From positions 62,001 to 126,000 of the forward strand of contig DASVQE010000052.1 in assembly GCA_036389275.1 (NCBI GenBank): a stretch of 64,000 nucleotides of DNA, read 5' to 3'. The position numbers were made by a program, and so were the translations under genes. Source of the stretch: QHVT01 sp036389275 (GTDB taxonomy: Bacteria > Acidobacteriota > Thermoanaerobaculia > Gp7-AA8). Under the pieces are notes generated by a model that was given only the letters and a program-made list of their open reading frames with translations, made no database searches and was not told where the DNA came from. Shown piece after piece: positions 1-12,000 of the stretch. Within the stretch, counting starts at the first letter, position 1. Each line of letters starts with the position of its first letter.

Positions 1-3000
1 GTTCCTCGCGCCCGATCAACTGCGCGGCATTCACGCCATCCGCGGCAACGACACGTCGCTGTCGTGGCCGATCACGGCGAACGACACCAAGACCCTGCAG
101 CTCGACGCGTCGTCGCAGGCGCTCACGATCGCGCAGGGCGATCTCTATCGCGGCCTCTACAAACTCGATCGTCTGGAGATCGAGAACGCGCGCGTGGAAG
201 TTCCGGACCTCGTGACGTACGCGACCTCCGACTTCCGCGCGAACAGCACGCTGCGCACGGGCAACGCGGCGCCGCCGGCCGTCGATCGCACGCGCATCAC
301 GCTCGAGCAGACCGCGAACGGCCCCGAGGTGGTCGGCAGCGCCGGAGCGGTCACGGACGACGACCAGCCGGTGCGGGTGACGCTCAGCAACGGCGCGCGC
401 TCGCTCTCCACCGCGGCCATGGTCGCGGCGGACGGCTCGTTCCGCGCCGCGGTCCTCGGCCTGGCCGGCGATGCGATCACGCTCACCGCGACCGACTCCC
501 ACCTCTTCCCGATGTCGAGCGAGCCGTACGTGGTCGGCACGATCGCCACCTCGACCGCGCTGCCGTCGCGCATCAGCGCGCAGAGCCTCGTGAGCGAGGC
601 GAACTTCGCGGCCAGGAGCATCGCCGCTGAAGGCGCGTACATGCTCGTCTCCAACCAGCGCCTCTCGACTTCATTCAGCGACGGCGACAAGACCTCGGCG
701 AAAGTCGCGCAGCTCAGCCTCGCCAATCCGCTGCAGCCGGCGTACGTGAAGACCATCGACCCGCAACTGCGCGGCGTCGATCAGGTGCGCATCTTCGGCG
801 GCGTCGGCTACATCAACGCGGGCAACACGGCGTACGGCATCAACTTCCTCGATCCGCTCGCCGCGCCCGGCGGCTATTTCTACCCGGCGGCAGGCCCCGA
901 GTCGATGCTGCGCGTGATCGACAACTACGCGTACAGCATCGGTCCGTCGACGTACATGCCGCAGCACGAGATCGGCAACCTCGCGTATCCGCGCTACATC
1001 TACGAGGATCACGAGCACATCCCCGGCTCGGACATTCTCCCGCTCGGGAACGACTACCTCGTGCTCGTCAGCCCGTGGGTCTACTCGTACGACGACGTGA
1101 ACCAGGTCGACATCCGCATCGTCAAGCGCGACGCGCACGTCGCGAAGTTCACGAAGCTCGTCATCGACGGATTCGAGCCGTATCGCGCGGCCGTGTACGG
1201 CAACTACATCTATCTCACCAGCCGCACCACCGCCGACCTGATCGTCGTCGACGCGACCGACCGCGCCGCGCCGCAGGTCGTCTATCGCACCGTCACCCTC
1301 GGCCCGACGCGCGGCCTGGCCATCTCGGGCAACCGTCTCTTCCTCGCCTCCGATCCGGGGCTGCAGGTCGTCAGCCTCGACGATCCGCGCGCGCCGCGGG
1401 TCATTCATTCGGTGTCGACGGGATACGCGTACGACGTGGCGGTGAGCCCGCAGGCAGCGTACGTCGCCTGCGGCAGCGAGATCGTGGTCGTGCCGTACGC
1501 CAGCGCGCCGACTCTCCTCGGCGGCCTGGTGACCGTGCGCCGCAGCGCCGACGGCACCGCCACCGTCTCCGCGCCCGACGCCAGCGTCGTCGGCAGCGGG
1601 ACCATCAGCATTCAGGCGCGCAAGTACGGAGCCGTGGCCGGTACCACGACCGCCAGCAGCAGCGGATCGTTCTCCATGACCTTCAACGCCGCCGCGGGTG
1701 ATCCCGTCACCATCGTGGCCGTCGACTCCGCCGGCCGCGAATCGAGCGCGGTCGATCTCGCGGTGCCGTTCTCGCTCACGCGAGCCTTCTTCCGCGCCGA
1801 CGACACGAAGGTGAGAAACAACTTCCAGGGGCAGCATCTCGCCCTCGGCGACAACATGCTCGTCCTCGGCGGCGGAGTGACGCGCGACATGGTGGTCTAC
1901 GACGTCGCCTCGCGCCGTTCGCCGCGTGTCGTGGCGACCGGGTCCGGCAACTTCAGCAACGTCGAGGACGCGGCCATCGCCAGCGGCCGGATCTACGTCG
2001 CCTCGTACTTTGAAGGCGTGATGTCGACGACCGTCAGCGGATCGACCCTCACCAACGCTCTCTATCTGCCGAGCACGCCCAGTTACGTCTACTCCGTGGC
2101 GACGTCGCCGGACGGCTACCTCTATGCGTCGTCGAGCACCGGCAGCGAATGCACGCTCACCACGTGGGACAACCGCGCACCTGCCTCCCCGGTGTTCATC
2201 GGAACGAGCACCGTCGCCCGCTACAGCGAAGACTCCTACGTGCCGACCATCCGCCGGCTCATTCCGTACGGCAACTACCTGCTCGGCATCACGGGACGCG
2301 GCCGGTACGCGGACGACAAGTACGCCACGAGCACGCGCGACGTGTTCGTCTTCGACCGCAGCGATCCGGCGCATCCGCAGAAGGTGTTCACGCTCGACAT
2401 CCCGAACTTCCGCGCCAGCGGCGGGCGGCTCAGCGGATCGCTGCTGTATGTCAGCGATGCCACCGGCAAGGTGGCGGTGGTCGACATGACCCGGCCGGAC
2501 GCGCCGGTCGTGAAGTCGGTCGTCTCCGCGCCGGGCGTTCCGGTCGCGGTCTTCCCGCGCGGCGGCCAGCTCTTCGTTGCCAGCGGCGCCGCGGGTCTGT
2601 CGCTCTTCAACGTCAACTCCGCGGGCGCGCTGCAGTACGCCGGCTCGGAGAGCACGCGCAACTACGTCTACGACGTCATCGCCGATCCGAGCGGTGTGGT
2701 CTACCTCGCCAACGACAGCGGCATGGCCATGCTCGACGGCGTGCCGTCGGCGCCGCTCTCGATCATCCGGGGCCGCATCTCGCTGACGACGGACAGCTCG
2801 ACCGCGGTCACCGTCACCGGCGTCACCGAGGCCGTCTTCGGCGGCACCGCGCCGCTCACGGTCGAAGTGCGCAACGTTGCCACCAACGTCACGGCGCAGG
2901 TGACGGCCAACGCCGACGGCAGCTTCAGCGCGCCGATCGCCGCCACGCAGGGCAACGAGTTGACGGCGCGAGTGATCGACTCGGCGGCCGCCAGCGCCGG

Positions 3001-6000
3001 CCCGGTCTCGCTCGGCACCGTGCCGCAGTACGTCGCCCGTCTGGCCGTGCATCTCGACCGGATCACGCTCACCGCCGGGACGGCGATGCGCGCCATCGTC
3101 ACCGGCAGCGCCGGCGCGATCACCGGTGAAGGAACGATGACCGTCGAGCTGCGCAACGTGACCGCGAACACCGTCACGTCGAACATTCCGATCGAGGCCG
3201 ACGGCAGCTTCCTCGCCGTCATCAACGCGGCCATCGGCAGTTCCGTCACGATCAAGGCAACGAACTCGCGCGGCGAGATCGACGGGCCGTATTCGCTCGG
3301 ACAGGTGAGCGCGATCGAGCAGAGCATCGACCTCGCCGCCGTCAGCGGCGACGCCACGTTCCGCGCGCATCAGGTCGCGGCGGCCGGAACGCTCCTCGCG
3401 GTTGCGGGACGCAGCGACCAGACCTCCTACGACCGCGTGCTGCGCTTCGACTTGTCCAGCGGCTCGCCGGTCTTCCTGAGCGCGGTCAACGCCGGCACCG
3501 GCGGCATCTTCGACATCGGCGTGGCCGACGGCCGGATCTTCGTGGCCGGCAACACCGGCATGACCGTGATCAACGCGAACGGCACCACCGGCATCGCCAC
3601 CTCGACGGCGGCGATGGCCTCGCTGTTCATCCGCGCCTCGAACAACGTGCTCGCCTCGAGCACGAACGCGCCGCTGACCTCGTACTTTGTCGGGACGCAG
3701 ACGCTCTCGGCGCAGTCGATCTGGAGCAGCTTCCCGGTCACGTCGCCGGTGCGCTTCAGCGACATGGCGCTCATTCCGGGCACGACCTCGATCGCCGCGG
3801 TGTCGCCGACGTTTGCGAACCGCGAGCACGACGTGGTCATCATCGACCTCGTCGCCGGCTCGACTCCGTCGCTGCGCGCCGACCTCGCCATCTCCGGCTT
3901 CACGCCGTGGCGCGTCTACGCAACGGCGAAGAAGCTGTACGTCGCTGCAGCGCCGCCCGAGACGCGCGTTGCGGTGATCGACGTCACGAACCTCAACGCG
4001 CCGTTCGTCGAGTCGTACATCACGCTCTCCGGCGCGATGCGCGCGATCTCCGGCAGCGGCACCACCGGCTTCGTCGCCACGCAGTCGACGGCGCTGACGT
4101 TCCTCGACCTCGCCTCGAAGAGCGTGGCTTCGTCGCGCACGCTGCCGACGCAGGTCTACGAGGCGCTGCCGTTCGGCAACAACCTCTACGTCGCCGCGTC
4201 GGAGCGCCTCATCGTGATGCGCGACATCGTCGTGAACGGCGCGTCGATCGACATCAAGAAGATCACCGTCGCTCCGGGAGCGGCCGGTCAGGCAGTCGTC
4301 ACCGGCACCGCTTCGTCCGTTCGCGGCGAGCCGCTGCTGCAGCTCGAGCTCGTGAACAGCGCCACGAACGGGAAGCTCGTCTTCCGTCCCCGCACCGACG
4401 GCTCGTTCACCGCGACCATCGCCGCGGACGCGGGCCAGTTGCTCACGTTGAAAGTCACCGACGCCGCGGGCTCGGTGGCCGGACCGCTCGGCATCGGCGC
4501 GCTGCCGCTCGTGCCGGCGACCGTCGTGCCGCTGCCGGCGGATGCGGGCTTCACGCCGCGCACAGTTTCGGTCGATGGCAATCAGCTCGTCGTCGCCGAC
4601 CGCGCCTCGCAGGGCGGCACCTCGAGCTCCATCGCCGTCTACGACGTCACCAGCGGCACGCCTTCCATCACCGGCGTCTACAACGTCGCGCCGAGCGCGA
4701 TCGAAGACGTCGTGGTGCGCAAGGGTTACGTCTATCTGACGTCGAAGTCTGGCCTGACCGTCGTCAACCTCGCCAGCCCGAACGGCACGCGCGGTCAGTA
4801 CAACATGGGCGACAGCGGCCCGATCGTTTCGAACGGGACGTGGACGTGGGCGAACCGCGCGCAGGACGCGGCGATCTACAACACCAGCAATCCGCTGGCG
4901 CCGACGAACTACACGACCGACTGGATCGAGTACAACCGCACCGCGACCGACCTGATGCTGCTGCAGGACCGCTACCTCGTGGCGACGTTCCTCAACGGCA
5001 CGAGCAACGCCGACGTGTTCGTGTACGACATCGGCCGTTCGATCGGTCCGAACTTCGGCCGCGTCGGCGGCATCACCATCAACGATCTGAAGCCGACGCG
5101 CGGCCGCATCGTCGGCAACCGTCTCTACCTCGGCGGCACGAACGGCGGCGCGGTCGTCGACCTCTCCGTGCCGATGATGCCGCGTCTCGTGCAGCGCTTC
5201 ACCGCGCCGGCGAATCAGGCCATGGTCGGGAACGGCTCGTTCGCGGCGCTCGCCGCCGGCGACCGCGGCCTGCTCCTGTACGACGGAGCGCCGTCCGCGC
5301 TGACCTTCACCGGCACGCAGCACAACGGCGTCGCCGTCCACGACGTGACCCTCGCCGGGACGCGCCTCTACGCGGCCGGCGATGGCGGCGTCGTCTTCGT
5401 CGACAACATCGCGCCGCTGCTGACCGCCGCAAAGATCGCCGCGAGCGTGAGCGGCAACAGCATCACCGTGACCGGCGCCGCCGGCGCTGCGGCGGGACAG
5501 GCTCCGCTGCAGGCGATCCTCACGCGCTCCGACGCGGCGAAAACCACCACCAGCATCACCGTCGCCGCGGACGGATCGTTCTCGCTCCAGGCGACCGGCA
5601 ATCCGGGTGAGGTGTTCACGCTCGCGGTCACCGATGCGCGTGGACGGACGACCGACGAGATCGTCGTCGGCGGCATCACCATCCTGAACAGCACCACCAT
5701 CGACGTGAAGGCTGCCGGAGGCGCGCTCCCGCGCCGGCTCGCACTCGACGGCACGAGGCTCCTCGTCTCCAACAGCGTCCTTCCGGCGGGCGGCAAGCCG
5801 AACACGCCGCTCTCGCTCTACGACATCACCAACGCCAGCGCGCCGGCGCTCCTGCGCAACATCACCCTTTCCGCGCAGCAGGCCGACGTCATGGACATCG
5901 AGATCCGCGGCAACCGCGCCTACGTCGGCGGCGCCGACTCGTTGACCATCCTCGATCTCGACAGCGGCAACGTCCTCGGCTCGAACCTCAACATCCTGCC

Positions 6001-9000
6001 GGTCGTCTCGGTGCTGCCGGTCAACGATCAGGTCCTGATCACCGCGTTGTCCGGCTTCGGCGTCATCGGCTGGAACATCGTCAATCCGGCGTCGATGACG
6101 AACGTCAACAACAACGGCGGCATCGGCTTCCTCGCCACCGACCTGGTGAAGATCGACGACACGCACTTTGCGGCGGTCGCGCCGGAGCGCGTCAACGGCA
6201 ACGTCGACGTGATGTTCTTCCAGGTCGGCAACAACTCCTTCAGTTGGGTCGGCAGTCTCCGCATCGACGACTTCGCCGCATACCGCGCGAAGGTCGCCGG
6301 CAAGCAGCTCTACGTCACCGGCGTCGACGGCGGCGTCGCGGTGGTCGACTTCACGACGATGGCCACGCCGTCGCTGGTGAAGGTCTTCCCCGCGAATGCT
6401 TCCTTCGCGCTGGCCACGGCGGCGGGCAACGTCGTGGTCGCGAACGGCGACCGCGGCATCTCCATGCTCGACGGCCTGCCGGCGGAAGCGCGGCAGAGCG
6501 GCGCATCGCTCGTGACGATGTCGCCGGTGTGGGACGTGGTCACCAACGGCTCGACGTTCTACGCCGCGAGCGATCGCGGACTCTCGATCATCGAGCAGTT
6601 CATCGTCACGATCGACGAGAAGAAGATCTCGCTCTCCTCCGATGGCACCACCGCGACGGTGCGCGGCGAGGCCGGCGCTGTCTCCGGAACGCCGCCGCTG
6701 ACGGTCACCGTGCTGCGCTCGGCGGCGCCGTCACAGCCGGTTGTCGTCACCGCAAACGCCGACGGCTCCTTCGTGGCGACGTTCCCGTCGGTGGCCGGCG
6801 ATGCGATCTCGGCGAGTGTCGCCGATCAACGCGGCCACTCCGCCGGCCCGGTGACGGTTGGCCGCATCTCCGACGCCACGCTGCTGCACATCACCGAGGC
6901 GATGGCGGATGCGAACTTCAAAGCGGGACTGGTGCGCGTCCGCGGCAACAAGCTGTATGTCTCGGGCGACGCGTCGCGCGACATCGGCACGTCCGACAAG
7001 ATCGTCGTCTTCGACATCACCAATCCGAGGCAGCCGGTGTACGAGCGCACGCTCGCCAGCGGCGACGCCGACGGCGTGAGCGGCATGACCTTCGGCCGCG
7101 ACGACACGCTGCTCGTCGGCGCGGGCGGCCTGCGCGTCTACGATCTCTCGTCCTCCGCCGCCGCGCCTGCGTACAGCGACGGCAACGGAGGCACCGCGCC
7201 GCGCCTCTATGTGCGGCCGGGCAGGAGCGATCACTTCTACGGCGTCGGCGGCGACCCCGGACATCAGTACAGCTACATCACCATCGGCGAGGCGAGCGAG
7301 CCGCTCAACCCGCGCGGTCTGAATACGCTCGCCTGGCGCTGGGGCATCGACCACAAGGCGCTGCTGACGTTCGGCAATTACCTGATCGCGGTCGGCAACG
7401 GCTATCCCGCTACGCCCGCGCGCGCATTCGTCGAGATCCTGAAACGGAACGACGTCGACCAGTGGCCCGACACGCTCATGCAGTCGATCGAGCTGCCGAA
7501 CGTCCGCGCCGGCGGCGCGCGGATCGACGGCACCACGCTGCTCGTCGCCGACGCGTTGTCCGGACACTTGGTCGCCATCGACCTCTCCGATCCGAAGAAC
7601 CCGTCGCCCGCGATCCGGACGATCGCCGTCGACACGCCCGCGGTCGGCTTCATCGCCGATGCCGGCAAGGAGTCGATCCTGCTGATGCCGGGCGACGGCA
7701 TCACCATCGGCTCGCTCTCCGCCGATGGCAGCTCGTTCGTCCGGCGCGAGTCGCACTTCATCGAAGGTCCGCTCGCCGACGTCGCCTGGACCGGCAACTA
7801 CGCGTACATCGCCAACGGCGACAGCGTGGCCATCACTCCGCTCGCCGCGCCGCCGTCCGTCGACATGACCCGGTTCACGGTGTCCGAAGTCAGCGGCGGC
7901 AAGGCGAGCATCACCGCCGGCGCGAACGCCGTCGCCGGTGCGCAGCCGATCTCGGTGGAGGTGCGCGACCGCGTCACCGGCGACGCCGCGACCGTCACCG
8001 CGCGCGCGGACGGTTCGCTCCCGCCGGTCTCGCTCACCGCGAAGGCGTTCGACACGATTGTCGTGACGGCGACCGACGCGCACAACCTCGTCACGACGAC
8101 CGACGTCGGCCAGGTGCCGATCGCGCCGGTTGCGTACACCGTGACGCCGCAGAGCGTTCACGACAACTGGTGGCTGGCCCAGACCGTCACCGGCGCCGGC
8201 GACCGCGTCGTCGTCACCGGCGACTGGTCGGACGAAGCGCTCTACTACGACACGTCGCATCCGGAGTCGCCGGAGCTGATCGGCACGCGCGCCGACGGCA
8301 CGTACCAGAGTCAGACGTTCATGAGCGGCGGCCGTGTCTGGGGCGTCGACTACAGCGTCATCCAGGCCGGATCGCTCGACCCGAATGTCGAGCCGGTCAT
8401 CCCCTGGACCGAGGGCGCATGGGGCTTCCGCAGCGCGACGATCGGCGGACGCTTCGCGTTCGTGGCCGGGTGGCAGCCCGACATCGCCGTCTGGGACTTC
8501 GCCGATCCCGCGGCGCCGCAGTATCTCGGCAAGCAGACGCCGGTGGCCAACGTGCGGTTCCGCCGTCTATTCGCGATCGGCAGCGATTACCTGATCGGCA
8601 TCACCGAATCTGCGTATGACGTCGGCTACGAGCTGGTGGTGCTCGATCGCCGGAACGCCGAAGAGATCAAGTACGTCGGCCGGCTCGAACTGCCGCAGCT
8701 CGTGGCGGACGACGGCTTCCTGCAAGGCAACCTGCTGTACGTCGCCGGCGGCGAAGGTCTCGCCGTGATCGACGTGAGCGATCCGCGTGCGCTGCGGCTG
8801 CGCGGCTTCGTGGCCGGCAGCGGCGTCGGCAGAGTGCGCGGAATGGATCTCGCCGGCTCGCTGCTCGCCGTCGCGGCGACGAGCGGCGGCGTCGCGTTCT
8901 ACGACGTCTCGAATCCCGATACGCCAAAGTACGTCGGAGCGCAGAGCACCACCGGCTATGCCGACGGCGTGCACTTCAGCGGCGACTCGCTGTGGGTCGC

Positions 9001-12000
9001 GCAGGTGAACAACGTGGCCGTCTATCGCGGTCTCGACATCGCGCCCGGCATCGATCTCTCCAACATCCACGTCGCCGCGCAGTCCGACGGCACGGTGCGC
9101 ATGACCGGCGATGCCGGCGCCGTCTCCGGCGTCGCGCCGCTGAGCGTCTCCATTCGCAACACCTCGAGCAGCCGCTCCGGCAGCGCCACCGCCGCGAGCG
9201 ACGGGTCGTTCACGATCTCGCTTGCATCCTCCGGCAGCGGCACGCTGAGCATCACCGTCTCCGGAGCGAACGGCCGCAGCACCACCGCTTCGCTCGGCGC
9301 GGAGCCGGTGTACGGCGTCAGCATCGCCGGCGCTCTGGTGAAGGTGACGACGGACGGCGGCACGCTGGCCGTCGTCACTGGTGCTCCGGGCGCGATCGCC
9401 GGCCCGGCGCCGTTCACCGGCATCCTCGGCAACCTCGCCACCGGCGCGTCGAGCAGCCGCTTCTCCATCAATGACGACGGCAGCTTCGTCGCCACCATCA
9501 CCGCGGCGCCTGGTGCGGCGATCACGCTCACCGCGCGCGGCGCCACCGGTCCCGACGCCGGCCCCCTGTTCGTCGGCACGACGCCATGGACCAACGTCAT
9601 GACGCGCGTCGAGCCGCCGGGGCTCGTGAACTTCTTCCTCACCGACATGCAGGTCTCCGGCAAGCTCGGCGTGGTGCGCGCCTCGCCGTACAGCCAATGG
9701 GACTACGGCACGGAGCTGTTGGCGTTCGACATGACCGATCCGCACGCGCCGCAGTTCCTCCGCGGCGCGACGCTGAACAGCACCATCTACGACTTCGCCA
9801 TCAAGCCGCCGTACGTCTACGTGTCGACGAACGAAGGGAAGTTCTACGTCGTCGACATGTCCGCCGCGACCCCGACGCCGGTGGAGCTCGGCTCCGGAAG
9901 CAGCTACGCCTTCTCCGCGCTGACCGTGAGCGGCAATACGCTCTTCGCCTCCGAAGCGTGGACCGGCAACCGGATCCGCGTCTTCGACATCACCAACCCG
10001 ATGGCCCCGGTGGCCGGCGCGCTCACCACGGTGACGCCGAACGCCACCGCCATCTCCGACCTCGTCACGTACGGGTCCGACTATCTCGTGGCCGCGGTCA
10101 ACAGCGGGACGCAGAACGTCTGCGTGATCGACCGCCGCAACCTCGCCGCACTGCAGGTGGTCGGGTCGGCGACCATTTCGAACACCTACTTGTATGACCT
10201 CGCACTGGCGGGATCGACCGCCTACGTGAAGACCGCCGATTCGGTCGCGCGGGTCGACTTGACGAACGTCGCCGCGCCGGTCGCCAGGTACGACGGAACG
10301 AGCATCCCCGGCAGCGCGCGCCTCGGTGTGAGCCCGTCCGGCTCCACCGTGACCGTGCCGTCGATGGGCAACTCGTTGGCGTTCGTCAATCCGGCCACGC
10401 TGCAGCCGACGACCGAGCGCACTGCCGTGCCGGTCTACGACACCTTCCTCTCCAGCGACTCATTGATCTACATCGCCACGAAGGGTGGCCTCGCCGTGCT
10501 CGAGCGCGTCGTCGCCTCGCCGGTGCTCACCAGATCGATGATGTCGCTCACCGCGCCGACGGCATCGACGGCGCGCGTGACCGGTCAGGCCGGCGCCGTG
10601 CGCGGCAACGCGCCGTTCACCGGTCAGCTCGTCAACACCACCACCGGTACGACCGCGACGCTCTCCATCGCCGCCGACGGCAGCTTCGACGCGACCATCG
10701 CCGCCGCGGCGGGCAACACGATCGAAGTGCGTGTCACCGACCGCGACGCGAAGAACGGCGTCGTCTCGCTCGGCGTCGTCCCGTCGTTCGTCCAGCCGCT
10801 GACGCTCGACAAGGTGCACATCACCCTCGCCGCGATCAGCGCATCGCAGGCGACCGTCACCGGCACCGCCGGCGCGGTGCGCGGCGGTACGCCTCCATAC
10901 ACGCTCGCCGCGACCATCAGCGGTCAGAGCGGCTCGCTCGATCTCACGCCGCAACTGCAGGCGGACGGCAGCTTCACCGCCACGTTCGCGGCGGCGGCGG
11001 GAGCGCAGTTCTCGCTCACCGCCACTGACGCCGCGAACGCGAAGGTCGGCCCGATGTTGATCGGCACGATCCCGTCGTACGCCGCGCCGTTCTCCATCGA
11101 CGCCTCGCGCATCACCGTCACGGCGGTCAATGCCACCACCGCGCGCGTGACCGGCACCGCCGGCGCGATCAACGGCGGCGCGCTCCCGTACACCGTCACC
11201 GCCACCGCCGCGGGACAGTCTGCAAACGACGTCTCGGGATACATCCAGACCGACGGTAGCTTCACCTTCACCATCGCCGCCGCGAGCGGCGTGCAGATCT
11301 CGATGTCGGCGACCGACGCCGGCAACCGCGCCGCCGGTCCGGTCGTGGTCGGAACCGTTCCGGCGCCGGCGCTGGCGATCGATGCGACGCGCATCAGCGT
11401 CACCGCCGTCAGCGAGACGCAGGCGCGCGTGACCGGCACCGCCGGAGCGATCCGCGGCGGCAAGTCGCCGTACGTGCTCTCCGTCGCCGTCGGCGGCGTG
11501 AGCGGCACCACGAACGTCTCCTCGTCGCTGCAGGCGGACGGCAGCTTCACCTTCACCGTCACCGCATCCGTCGGCGCGGAGATCTCGCTCAGCGTCACCG
11601 ACGCCGACAACGCGTCAGCCGGACCGGTCATGGTCGGCAAGGTGCCGCAGTACGCGGCGCCGCTCGCCATCAACGGCGGCCTCGTCACCGTCACCGCCGT
11701 CAGCGCAACCACCGCGCGCGTGACCGGCTCGGCCGGCACGATCGCGGGCGGCACCTCTCCGTATGTCGTGATGGCAGGAGTGACGGAAGTCAGCAGTAGC
11801 GTCAATACGTCTTCGTCGCTGCAGCCCGACGGCAGCATCACCTTCACCATCACCGCCGCGGCCGGCCAGCACATCACGCTCGCCGTCACCGACGGCGCGG
11901 GCAACAGCGCCGGTCCGGTCACGGTCGGCCAGGTGCCGGCGTACGTCGCGCCGCCGGCCATCGACGCGTCGCGCATCACCGTCTCCGCCGAGAGTGCCGC

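Noticed and set aside
671..6166. Very long open frames opposite the giant genes (for example 671-6,166, 14,815-19,389, 23,059-27,327 and 30,031-33,477 on the minus strand)
   Set aside because: Their translations are low-complexity Arg/Asp/Gly/Ala-rich sequence, as expected from antisense frames of GC-biased codons; the sense strand has clear domains throughout.
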